Source: Kentomonas sorsogonicus
Taxonomy: Eukaryota; Euglenozoa; Kinetoplastea; Trypanosomatida; Trypanosomatidae
DNA length: 64,000 nt
Reading direction: 5' to 3'
NCBI GenBank assembly: GCA_030347455.1
Contig: JAQOSZ010000009.1
Coordinates: 545,001 to 609,000, forward strand
In this document: piece by piece, positions 9,334 to 19,100 of the stretch
How positions within the stretch are numbered: position 1 is the stretch's first letter
Layout of the letters: every line of letters begins with the position of its first letter
Translations under genes and position numbers: made by a program
The notes under the pieces: generated by a model
Seen by the model: the letters and a program-made list of their open reading frames with translations, nothing else
What the model was told of the DNA's origin: nothing
Databases searched by the model: none

Positions 9334-11556
9334 ATGGGCTCCGGCAGCAGTATGCAGGCGCCCGTGCCCGACACGTCGCCCACGAGCACCCTCTTCCAGA
9401 ACTACATGCCCAGCGAGAGCGTCTGCCGCTCCAAGTGGCTGCCGCGCACCATCAAGGTGGTCGAGGCCGGCGCCAAGGTCGCGCGGGTGGTGCCGCTGCG
9501 CAGACCGGGCCGTAACGTGCTGGAGGAGAAGAAGGGCAAGTTCAAGAAGATCGTGGAGAGCCGCATCAGCAGCTGCTTCCTCATCACCTACTACGTCGAC
9601 AGGGACGGCGCCATCATGCCCAACCCGAGCCCCTCCGAGGACCCCACCGGCGCCGACCCCCAGCCGGGCATCAGCCGGCAGCCCAGCATGATCGGGAAGG
9701 GCTTCAACCTCAAGAAGAAGGACGAAAACGGTAAGAGCCCCGAGACAAAGGGTGCAAAGGACGCGGGCGCGGGAGCCGCCAAAGACAAGGACAAGGAGGA
9801 GGTGAAGGACAAGGACGAGACCAGAGAAAAGGAAAATGTCGCCAAGAAGGAGCCCCGCAAGTCCAAGGGCAAGGAGAAGGGGAAGGAGGCTGGCGGTGGC
9901 GGTGGCAAGGGCGGACGCAAGGCGGGCGGCGGCGTGCAGATCACCACCGAGGACCTCCCGCCCATTGGCGACAACAGCGACCTCCCCAACGGCGCCCCGC
10001 GCGGCCCGCGGATGCAGGAGGAGCGCCCGTCGCTCCCCATGACCCCCGGCCAGGCCCTCGAGTTCCCCCCGACCGCCTCCGAGATCCTCGGCGTCACCGG
10101 CCACGTCCCCAGCCAGTCGCTCTCCGCCCTCACGACGCCCCGCCCGCAGCCATCCCCGGGGGCGGCGAATCTCGTGGGCCTGGCCGACCCCTCCGAGGCC
10201 GCCGCGCCGTCGGTGCTCATCAAGCACAGCACGCTGCGCGAGCGGCCGCCGCCGAGCGAGGCCTCCGGCGCCGTGTCGCTGCACCGCTCCGTGAGCGCGG
10301 TGAAGCTGAAGCTGGACAGCGAGATGGAGGACCGGCCGCAGCGCTGGTGCCTCTTCAACGACAGCACCGTGATGGAGGGCCTGGTGACGATTCTGCTCTA
10401 CGAGCCGCAGCCCTCCCGCCGCCACGCCGCGCAGCCGGCCGTCCACCAGAGCGGCTGCGGCGAGGCCGACGCGCCGGAGAAGATCAAGATCGAGCAGAAG
10501 GACATTGTGCTGGGCGGCAGCTACTATTACGCGAGCGTCGCCCCCAGCACGCTCGAGGCCTTCAAGGCGTCGCTGCCGACTGGCGTGCGGCCGCAGGTGC
10601 TCGAGGCCATGTCGCCGCGCGCCAAGATAACCGAGGTCTTCGTCGCCCTCTTCCCCGGCGCCACGTGCGTCGCGCTGCTCGGCGACGTGCGCGCCGTGAC
10701 GGTGCGCGCGCACATGGTGCCGCTGACGGTGAAGCGCAGCCTCGCGCTGCTGGGCACGCGCCTCACGTCCGGCGCGCAGCAGGCCCTGCGCGCGCAGCTC
10801 GAGGCCGTCACCGAGAACAGCTACGTCTTCACGTACCCGCAGCTTGCCGAGGACCCCTCCGCCTACGCCGTCAAGGACGGCGACGACGACAGGGATGACA
10901 ATAATAATGGCTTCACCGGCAACACCAACGCAAGAGTAGGCTTTGGCGGCGGCAACAACAACACTAGCAACTCGCCCGGCAGCAGCCCGACGCCGCCGGC
11001 GGAGGCTGGCCGCGGGGACGCGCAGAGGCCGGGCGCCGCCGCTGGCAACTCGCCGCCGCCGCTGAAGCCCAAACAGGCGTTCTTCTCTATCGACGCGGAC
11101 GAGGTGGACAGCCTCGACGGCAGCTGCATGTCCAGCTCCGCCCCGCCCCCCGCCTCCGGCCCGCGCCGCGGCACCATCCCCCCCTCCAGCAGCAAGGGCG
11201 TCGCAGCCGCTGCCGCCGCTGGAGCTGGCGCCAGTAGCGGCAACAGCAGGGAACACCGCGGCGGCCCCAGCAGTGTCGGCGGCCCCGCGATCTCCGCCTC
11301 GCAGCCGTCGACGCAGCGCATGCACGACGTGCAGCCCTCCCCGCGCGCCGCCACCTCGGACCCCGTTGGCAAGGGGCGCGCGGGCAACAGCGACAGCAGC
11401 CACAGCGATGGCAACGGCTACGGCCCCCCGGGCCGCCTGTCGCAGGACCGGCTGCTGCGTATTCACGAGCGCGGGCACAGCAACGCCACCAGCCCCATCA
11501 CACGCAGCCTCGACGCCCCCGGCACCGACGACTCTATGGGAGTTATCGAGCTCTAG
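9334..11556 (+). CDS. Myristoylated DUF1935-like protein with large charged insert
   Basis: 740 residues. MGSGSSMQAP at ATG 9334 is chosen over an in-frame GTG three codons upstream because only the ATG gives a Gly2 acylation signal. It is a paralogue of the 264-residue gene at 6883. SSCFLITYYVDRDGAI (about residue 83) and RWCLFNDSTVMEGLVT (about 337) match it, then AKITEVFVALFPGA and MVPLTVKRSLALLGTRL. In the compact paralogue the first two blocks are about 20 residues apart; here about 240 residues of Lys/Glu-rich then Pro/Ser-rich sequence lie between them. A Ser/Pro/Gly tail of about 240 residues follows, ending VIEL. The reading frame is intact throughout, unlike many long genes here. 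Function unknown; probably a membrane-cytoskeleton scaffold. Confidence 0.85.
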   Translation: MGSGSSMQAPVPDTSPTSTLFQNYMPSESVCRSKWLPRTIKVVEAGAKVARVVPLRRPGRNVLEEKKGKFKKIVESRISSCFLITYYVDRDGAIMPNPSPSEDPTGADPQPGISRQPSMIGKGFNLKKKDENGKSPETKGAKDAGAGAAKDKDKEEVKDKDETREKENVAKKEPRKSKGKEKGKEAGGGGGKGGRKAGGGVQITTEDLPPIGDNSDLPNGAPRGPRMQEERPSLPMTPGQALEFPPTASEILGVTGHVPSQSLSALTTPRPQPSPGAANLVGLADPSEAAAPSVLIKHSTLRERPPPSEASGAVSLHRSVSAVKLKLDSEMEDRPQRWCLFNDSTVMEGLVTILLYEPQPSRRHAAQPAVHQSGCGEADAPEKIKIEQKDIVLGGSYYYASVAPSTLEAFKASLPTGVRPQVLEAMSPRAKITEVFVALFPGATCVALLGDVRAVTVRAHMVPLTVKRSLALLGTRLTSGAQQALRAQLEAVTENSYVFTYPQLAEDPSAYAVKDGDDDRDDNNNGFTGNTNARVGFGGGNNNTSNSPGSSPTPPAEAGRGDAQRPGAAAGNSPPPLKPKQAFFSIDADEVDSLDGSCMSSSAPPPASGPRRGTIPPSSSKGVAAAAAAGAGASSGNSREHRGGPSSVGGPAISASQPSTQRMHDVQPSPRAATSDPVGKGRAGNSDSSHSDGNGYGPPGRLSQDRLLRIHERGHSNATSPITRSLDAPGTDDSMGVIEL

Positions 11557-12302
11557 TGCTTCGACGCTTCGTTCTCTCTCTCTCTCTTTTCCTCTCTTAC
11601 TGGAGGAAGCAACAATACTGTTTTCCCTTCCCCCCCCTACCTCCCTCTCTTTCCTTCATTTTTTATGTCATTACTTCCTTCCCCCTCCCCGCGCATGCTC
11701 ATGCGCATACACAGTTAGGAGAGAGGGAAGAGAGGACTGGTAGAGTTAGGTAGTGAACGTGTCCACGACCGATGTACATCAACTAGCATTTCTCTTTCTT
11801 TTTTTTTTCTATTACATTATTGCCATTGAATTTTTTTTCCTTTCTACTATATTTTCCCTATGCTCTAATCCGCTTCTCCACGTCACCTTCCGTTCCTTTT
11901 AGTGGCGCGCATCGCATGAGGTGAAAGATTTTCAATACTTATTTGACACCTTTTTTTTTTTTTTTAAATCCTCTGAAATTCTGTACATTATGTGCTCCGT
12001 TTTGACGGCCCATCTGTCTTCATTTTGTGACGTTCTTCTTTCTGTCCGGTTCTGTAGAACTGAGTAAGTGGGGTCCATAGCTGAAGTTTGTTCAAACTTA
12101 TCATTTGCGGCGCTTTATTTCTATCACGAGTATTATTTAATGTATTTTTTTTTTTTGCTTTCTTTTTTCCTGCTCTTCTTTTCAGTCATCTTTTTTTTTT
12201 GGCAATCAGTATTCATTTCTTGATATTTCAATGTGCTGCTACAGATGTGTAAATAGTGTTGTCTTTCTTCTTTTCAAATTATTTCTTCTCTCACTCTCAC
12301 TC

Positions 12303-12362
<60 letters not shown>

Positions 12363-12877
12363 GTCATCTGCATACCCCTTTTCTTAGTGATTTGGAAAAT
12401 GTGTTCTTTCGTCTTCTTCTCCTGTTCTCTCTTTCTTTCTTTCAGACATATTTATAATGATGTGGCGCGTGCCGCATCTGTGCCTCCACTACCTTCGAAA
12501 GACATGCGACCAGAGCTTCCTCTTTTACTGCACACGATGTGTTTTCTGATCAACCTCTTCCCTATTTTTTCTTTCTTTTTTCTGATGTTATTTGATTTTT
12601 TTTTCCCTGCACAGGTATTAACAACATGGAATGACTCATTGGTGCGTGTCGATGCGTTTCACGTGATACCCCTTCATCCCCTTCCTCTCTTCCCCCCTCC
12701 CCTCCCCCTCATCCGTCTCTTACCAGGTCTCAGCTATCTCTCTTACTTCTCCAAAGAGTTCTTCTCCACGTGCTTCCCCCCAGCAGTAGTCTTCCCACAA
12801 CAGTTTTTTTGTGACGCTTTCCTCTCTCATACCTCCCACCCAAACACCACCCCCACTCACCCTCCATCCTCCTCATC
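11557..12877. other. Intergenic: T-rich, contains a CT microsatellite
   Basis: No gene seen. Many T-runs and a pure CT repeat at 12287-12359. Pyrimidine tracts at 12660-12715 and a CCCCCCAGCAGTAG stretch near 12778 may supply the acceptor for the next gene. Confidence 0.6.
12287..12359. repeat. CT dinucleotide microsatellite
   Basis: An almost uninterrupted (CT)n run of about 73 bases, with TCAC interruptions at its left end. It could act as a very long polypyrimidine tract upstream of the gene at 12878. Confidence 0.95.
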
Positions 12878-13369
12878 ATGGGCTCCCGCAACTCCAAGGT
12901 TGGCGAGAACGGCTTCGTGCTCGGCGGCCCCACCGACTTCCAGTACGACGAGCACAAGGCCATCTTCGAGCAGGGCAACGGCCTCCTCTTCCGCCTCGTC
13001 AACTCCGTCGACCACCAGTGGGCCTTCTACAACGACACCAAGAAGTACGAGTTCCACGTCACCGTCACCTTCAACCCCCAGTCCAGCAACCTCGTCGCCC
13101 TCGGCAAGACGTCGCTGGCGGAGCTGCCCGAGGGCGGCTGGTCGGCCAAGACGATCGTCTACCCGGGCCTCACCGAGCCCTTCATCCAGGGCGAGATCCG
13201 CGGCTTCGACTCTGTCGTGCACTGCGTGATGCTCACCAACGAGTACCAGGAGAAGTGCCGCGAGGAGAAGAAGGAGGCCAAGGCCGCCGCCAAGCGCGCC
13301 AAGAAGAACAAGGGCAACGCCGACCCCAACGAGGACGAGCTCGGCTCCGGCGACGACAACCGTCAGTGA
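12878..13369 (+). CDS. Small myristoylated calpain-related protein, SMP type
   Basis: 163 residues. MGSRNSKVG offers Gly2 for myristoylation and no nearby Cys, so it is probably mono-acylated; in Leishmania the mono-acylated SMPs go to the flagellar pocket or pellicular membrane. One calpain-related domain covers about residues 20-120: FEQGNGLLFRLVN, QWAFYNDTKKYEFHVTVTF and VYPGLTEPFIQGEIRGF. It shares most of its core with the six-copy SMP-1 array. The tail from about residue 125 is Lys/Ala-rich, then Asp/Glu-rich, ending DDNRQ. The start follows a pyrimidine-rich leader. No protease residues are present. Confident as a family member; its exact SMP subtype is uncertain. Confidence 0.92.
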   Translation: MGSRNSKVGENGFVLGGPTDFQYDEHKAIFEQGNGLLFRLVNSVDHQWAFYNDTKKYEFHVTVTFNPQSSNLVALGKTSLAELPEGGWSAKTIVYPGLTEPFIQGEIRGFDSVVHCVMLTNEYQEKCREEKKEAKAAAKRAKKNKGNADPNEDELGSGDDNRQ

Positions 13370-15893
13370 GAGCATCGCTCTTGCTGCCGCCGCTGCTGCC
13401 GCTGCTGCTGCCGTACAGGACGCACCAATGACCTCTTTCCGTCTCTGGCGCGCCTGCGGGAGTTGCGAGAGGAGAGGTAACGACATCGGGGGAGAAGCAA
13501 TGAGGCACGAAGCTCTCCGTTTTTCGTTGTGCTTCTTTCCTCTTCGGTGTCGGAAAGTGGTGATACAGGAAAAAGAAAAGAAATGTGAGCGTGTTTTTAG
13601 GCGGCGCTGGCAGCTGGGTGCTTGAGAAACGAAGGCGCTCTCCTCTTCAACACTCTTTCTCTTCTTTTTGATTTCTTCTCTCTTCTTTCTCCTTCGGCGT
13701 CTGTCTCCAGCCAAAAAAATAAATAAATAAAATAAATAATTCGTCATGGAAAGCAACCAACCAATCCGGAAGAAAAAATGTAAGAGAGAAGGAAACACAC
13801 ACGTAACTATCGCAGCATAGACTTGTATTAAAAAGATGAAGCAAGCGACTTTATTCTGTTTTAAAAAAGTTCAAATCAATTCATTTGGAAAAGGATGAAG
13901 GCAAAAAGTGAAAAAAAAAAGGAAATACAAACAACAAACACCGTTTGACATGCACTTGATGAACAGAGCGAAATGGTCGGAAGGAAGTAAAGCAAAAAGC
14001 AAATAAACGTACACCACGGCAAATTCAAAAGGACTTGTTCTCTTCGTTCTCCTAGTCCAATTCTGTTATTGCCGCTGTACGCCTCGCGTTCCTTTCTCTC
14101 CCCTTTTTTAGTTTTTGCTCCACACGCTTGTCTGTTACCCTTCGCTTCCTTTTTTGTACTTTTGCAAGGTGGCGCGCAAGGTATTCGTGGACACACGTGC
14201 ATACTTTTAGTCAGACAGAGAGAAAAAGGAGAGTAAAAACGAAACGAAATCGCTGCCCACGCAGGTTTCTCTTGAAAGAGGGAGTTACGCTGAACTGTTG
14301 ATAACGGAGGAAAGGGGAAAGCCTAATACGAAAAAAAAAAGGGAAAATACGGGGAGAAAAAAAAGGAATTATTGGTACCCTTCGCTTTGTACGCCCCACA
14401 GGCGCAAGACTCTGAAGATGAATAAAAGTTTCAGTGGCAACAATTCGAGCATCATTCCTTTTTTTTTTTGGCTAATACCTTTGCTACCGCCCTGAACTTT
14501 ATTATTTTCTGCTTTTCCTACACTGCTCAAAAAATACCTTCATTTCCGTTTCTATCCCCTTGCACTTTCTCCTTTCTTTTAAACCCCCTCTCCCCTTCCT
14601 TTCCGTCTCGGCCACACTTCTTCCTTTCTTTTCGTTTGTTGTTTTTCGCCCCTGGCCCTCTCGCGAGTCGACCTTACTGTGTGCAGTTACCTTTACCATC
14701 ACTACTGTTCCTTGATCGTGACCTTGCGCCTTCTCCCCTTTCCTCCATTTGATCGGGCTTCGTACTCTGCGTTTCTCTCGGGTTTTGATCATCTTCATCA
14801 TTACCGCGTTGATTTCTCCTTTTTGTTTCAGTCTTTCTTCTCCATCCCTTCCCCCCTTTTTCTCTCTTTTTCCTTTGTTTTTTCTTGCCGTATCCTTAAC
14901 AGAGATCCGTCGCTCACACCTGTTGGTTGTTGTAATTTCCTCTTTTTTTTTTTTACTTTATGTTTTTGTTTTTCCATATGTCGTAAGTTTTCTTTTCCTC
15001 TTACTGGTTTCCATCTTTATCTCCTCCCCTTTTTTGTCGTATCCACTATGCCATTTTTCCATATTCAGCGTTATATATAGCTTTTTTTTTTGTGCTTTTA
15101 CTCTTACTTTCTGTTTTCTTGTACAAGTCTACTTCGTGATCAACCGTAATGTTATCATTTTACTTGTGCCTCCTGAGCGACAAAAAAGTAAAAAAATAAA
15201 TAAAAATAGAAATAGTAAATGCCTTGTATAACTGAGTAACATATATACGAGGCACAACGGGAAAGCGAACGTGTTCGTGGAAGTGAACATGCATCGCGCA
15301 ACTGTATAACAGCTTTTATCTGTATACAGGCGTCCTTCTTTTGTTTCTTTTTGTCTCTCTGCCCTCCTCCCCCCCCCCCCCCCTGTCGTGGCACTTCTTA
15401 GCGCACGGCACGGGCAATAGCAGAAGGAAGGCACCCTTTATACTCATCTACTTTTGCGGTACCCATACACTACCGGTGTACATCGTGTCTGCATGCCATA
15501 CACACCGAACTGCTGCGCTTTACTGAATTGGTAATCGTTTCCTCATTTGAAGAAATGCAAAATGACCCTCTCTCTCCCTTTCTCCTTTTTTTTTTTCCGA
15601 CTTTGATGCCCAAACCCAGAAGCGTAGCAGCACCCAGAAGACGCCCTGTTTCAACTTGGGCGTCCTCATCGGATTTCTCTAGTTCTCTTCTACTCTACCT
15701 TTTTTTTTCCCTTTCCGTCTTGTGACAAAAGCCAACGACTCACCCACGCATAAACATCTCTTCTGTTTTCCGGTTTGCTCGCCTGCTTTGCTTCCAAAGC
15801 ATCCCTTTCTTCAGGGGACCAACGAATTTCATCAGCATTCCACAAGTACACACATACCCAGACGCACACACACACATACCCAGACATATATAC
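13370..15893. other. Intergenic: 2.5 kb without a supported gene
   Basis: A-rich on the left (13700-14400), then pyrimidine-rich (14460-15110), with a poly-C run near 15370. ORFs here are short and of repetitive composition, with no GC3 bias, so I see no gene. The immediate leader of the next gene is a CACACA-rich stretch ending CATATATACATGGG. Confidence 0.6.
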
Positions 15894-17089
15894 ATGGGCT
15901 GCACCCCCTCCTCCACCGGCCCCGAGGTGGCGCAGGTTTCGCAGCCGCAGGTGCAGCTGGTGGCGCCCCAAGGCAGCGTCTACTTCCGGCCCGCCGCCCA
16001 GCCGTGGACGGAGCCCCGCCTGGTGCCCCTCGACAGCCCCGAGCTGCGCGGGAAGCCGCTCTACGAGCTCGCGAGCAAGGTGAACCTCACCTTCAACCTG
16101 GTGGCGCCGCGCCCCGCGCAGGCGGCGAGTTGCGACCCGATGCTCGACGGCGGCTTTCCTCTTCCTGCTGCGCTTCCCCCTCTACTCGAGCGAGGGCCGC
16201 GAGCTCTTCGAGCAGGAGGAGTCCCGCATCCACGACGGCCCCGGCGGCGGCGGCACGGTGCACATGCGCGACGCGGCGGCGGCGACCGCGGCGGGGGCGG
16301 TGGCGGCCTCGGAGCGGCAGTGGGACAGCGCGGTGGCGGTGGACAACGGGCGCGTGCTGGACCCCTCGACGCACACGCGCAAGCTGACGCTCGAGGACGC
16401 CCGGCAGCGCGGCCTCTGGCGCTCCGTCCCCGCCCTCAACGACCACACGGAGCAGCTCGGGGCCCCCGAGCGCGGGCGGCAGCACCGTCGGCCTCTCCGA
16501 CACCTCGCGCGCCACCACCGCCACCACCGCCACCACCACCACCACGCTCGTGCACAAGAAGCGCAAGCTGGCGGTGCGGGACTCGGTGTCGCGGCGGTGG
16601 ATGCTGCACAACGACACCCCCGACCTCACCTTCCGCGTCACGTGCTACCTCGGCGCCGCCAGCCGCGTGGAGGCGCTCGGCGACTGCGTGCTCTCCTACG
16701 GGCCCCTCCCGCAGACCCGCGAGGAGGAGCGCGACTACGCCTCGCCGGTGCCGCTGCGCCGGCAGGCAAACAACAACAACACCAGCAACAACAACAACAA
16801 TAACCCAAATAGTGACGGCAGCGGCAACGACGGCGCGACTGCCGCCGCCGCTGGGAGTGCGTCGTCGCGCAAGTACGTCATAGTGGAGGCGGTGGTGCCG
16901 CCGCGCGCGACGGTGGCGCTGCTGGAGGGGAAGGTGCGCGACGGCTACCGCTTCAGCTGCTGCGCCAGCCGGCAGGTCGTCGCCGCCACGCAGGAGTTCC
17001 TCGAATACAGCCGCGCGACGCGCACAAACCGCTCAACCACCGCAGCCGGCGCGGGCGCCGCTAATACCACTGCCGGCGCGGAGCTGTGA
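15894..17089 (+). CDS. Dually acylated divergent DUF1935-like protein (frame-broken)
   Basis: About 398 residues. MGCTPSSTG gives Gly2 plus Cys3 for dual acylation. An N-terminal segment (YELASKVNLTFNLVAPRP) is followed by FLFLLRFPLYSSEGRELFEQ. Then RRWMLHNDTPDLTFRVTCY takes the place of the family's WAFYNDT block, and KYVIVEAVVPPRATVALLEG resembles the VVYPTETEMFIEGK strand of SMP-1. Asn- and Ala-rich insertions are present, and the protein ends AGAEL. The frame moves near 16165 (GGCTTTCCTC) and again near 16465-16480. The sequence resumes sensibly both times, so I suspect sequencing indels, though a decaying paralogue cannot be excluded. Function unknown; probably a flagellar or cell-membrane protein. 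Confidence 0.75.
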
Positions 17090-18418
17090 GGAGGGGAGCG
17101 AGGGCACATGCAGGCTCACAAAATCACAAAAGGCAGACAGAAACAGAGAGAGTGAGAGAGAGAGAGAGAGAGAGAGGGAGAGGAAAGAGTCTTCCAGTCT
17201 AGAGCTGTCTCATTCTCCCCGCGCCGTTTCTTCCCCTCTTTGTGACACTCTCTAACGTTGCATTCACACAAGATGGACGAGAGACCGCAATCTCTCTACT
17301 CCTCCGCGTTGCTGCTACTCTTCTTTTACGATTCGACGATGCCTTACACATTTCTCTTCTTCTTCCGATTAACCCCCCGGTCCAACTTGTCGGACCAACA
17401 ACCACAGATGTAGTTCTTACTCAGTTATGTTTGATCAGTGCTTCATTTATTTATTCATCAATTGTGCACACTCTCTTTCGCATCTCTTACACAAAACACA
17501 CATATCTTGTATCGTAGATGCTCGAGCTTTTTCGTTCCTCTCTTCTTTTTTTTCTCTTTCTGTTTCCTCCCCCCGTTTCTTCTTTTTCTCTCTCGATAGC
17601 TGACAGTGGTGCAGCCCTCCAGTACTTCTTCGCTCGTCTTTGTTTTGCTCATCGGCATGAACAGCCGTCAGTGTTTTTCGCACCAATCCGCACTATATTC
17701 TTCCTGTGTATGCTTTCTTGGCGTTACGCCGTGTCGACGCCACTCATTACTCCCGCTCTGCTGCATTTGTCGTTTTCGTCCAGAGCCATTGACAACAAGC
17801 ATACAAACACTAAACTAAACGTGCATACATTGACTCGTTTTCCCCTTACTTTAGTTGAATGATACCTCAGCACTCAGCTGTACGACGCACTCCCACCGCT
17901 ACACCTGCGCCAAAAACAACAACCTCTGGCAGAGCACATCCTGTGCTACTACACATTGGTTTGTCTTGTTCGTTATGGTTTGTGCTAGACCTTATTCCCA
18001 ACTCCGTCTCCTCTCTTCCTCCCTCCCCAACAACAGTTTTCCTGTAGCTAGCTTAACCTCCCTTATTCAACTCCCCCCCATTCACATATATTTCCCACCC
18101 AGGACACAACCAGCTTTTTTCATTTTTGTGACTAGCCGAGAAAGAAAAGTAAAGTGATATTATTCCTTTCCCTAATCTTTCTTTTGTGTATTATAGCTCT
18201 TCTCATTACAAAAAAAGAAAAAAAAAAAGAACATACAATACGTTGACTGTCGCGCGCTAACCAACCTTAGCTGTACAGAAGCGTTTCTACTGTTCAACCA
18301 CTAATTTCTCTCTCTCTCTCTCTGTGCTGCTCACACCTCAAGTAGCACTTCCCGCACCGGTCTCCACCCACCCACCCACCCACCCGTAACCCCCTCCCCC
18401 AAAGAAAAAGACAACAAC
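17090..18418. other. Intergenic: no gene seen
   Basis: Begins with a GA microsatellite (17142-17188). The rest is mixed AT/pyrimidine sequence. A CT run at 18307-18323 and an ACCC repeat near 18367-18385 form the leader of the next gene. Confidence 0.6.
17142..17188. repeat. GA microsatellite in 3'UTR
   Basis: A near-pure AG/GA run just downstream of the stop at 17089. Confidence 0.9.
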
Positions 18419-19066
18419 ATGGGCGGCGGTGCGTCGACCTCCAAGTTCAAGAACGGCACCCCCACCTTCCAGGCCTCCGACGACTGGCGGGTGTACGACA
18501 AGGGGATGCTGTACATGCTGCGCGACAAGGAGAGCGGCATCTGGGGCTTCTACAACGACACCAAGGACTGCATCTTCACGGTGCTCGTGACGGTCGAGAT
18601 ACCCGAGAGCGACATGGTGGTGCCGCCCAAGCGCCTCGGCGAGTCCCGCCTCGAGAACCTCGGCCACCGCAAGTACCGCTGCTCCGTCACCGTGTACCCG
18701 ACCGAGACGGAGATCGCGCTCGAGGCAAAGTACGTCGTCTGGTTCGAGACCACCGTCCACCTCGAGGGCCTCACCAAGTGGAACGCGCGGAAGCTGCGCA
18801 AGGAGCGCAAGCGCGGGGCGGCCGCCGGCGTGCTCTACGACGACCAGGAGGGCGACGCGCCCACCAACGAGGGCGCCAGCGGCGGCAACGACAGCAAGGG
18901 CGGCGCGGACGCGGCGGACGCCAAGACCGGCGTCGACGACATGGACGAGCAGATGCGCCAGGAGCGCGACGCGGCGGAGAAGAAGCTCGACGACGAGAAC
19001 TACGTCAACAAGGGCGACGACGACAAGTCGTACCCGCAGAAGTTCTACGGCACCGACGAAATTTGA
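18419..19066 (+). CDS. Myristoylated calpain-related protein with charged tail
   Basis: 215 residues. MGGGASTSKF has Gly2 but no Cys, so only N-myristoylation is likely. One calpain-related domain covers about residues 15-125: MLYMLRDKESGIWGFYNDT (WGFYNDT at 42-48), CIFTVLVTVEIPESD, then VTVYPTETEIALEAKYVV. VYPTETE is shared exactly with the SMP-1 copies. The last 90 residues are basic (RKLRKERKRG), then rich in Gly/Asp/Asn, ending in a Lys/Asp stretch and FYGTDEI. No catalytic domain. The frame is intact and the codon bias typical. Confident family member, localisation unknown. Confidence 0.92.
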   Translation: MGGGASTSKFKNGTPTFQASDDWRVYDKGMLYMLRDKESGIWGFYNDTKDCIFTVLVTVEIPESDMVVPPKRLGESRLENLGHRKYRCSVTVYPTETEIALEAKYVVWFETTVHLEGLTKWNARKLRKERKRGAAAGVLYDDQEGDAPTNEGASGGNDSKGGADAADAKTGVDDMDEQMRQERDAAEKKLDDENYVNKGDDDKSYPQKFYGTDEI

Positions 19067-19075
19067 TTGAGACGT

Positions 19076-19100
19076 CTTATTATTATTATTATTATTATTT
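19076..19100. repeat. TTA trinucleotide microsatellite
   Basis: A run of TTA units immediately 3' of the stop codon at 19066. Confidence 0.9.

Noticed and set aside
9322-11478. 718-codon open frame on the minus strand
   Set aside because: It mirrors the + strand gene at 9334. High GC3 removes stops from the antisense frame. Its composition (Ala/Arg/Gly/Val/Leu) is that of a shadow, and no domain is visible. The same applies to long minus frames at 1915-3153, 33638-35545, 39128-40831 and 42534-44198.
12231-13229. Leu/Ser-repeat ORF over the CT microsatellite
   Set aside because: The LSLSLS sequence is a translation of the CT repeat, and the frame then overlaps the real gene at 12878 out of phase.
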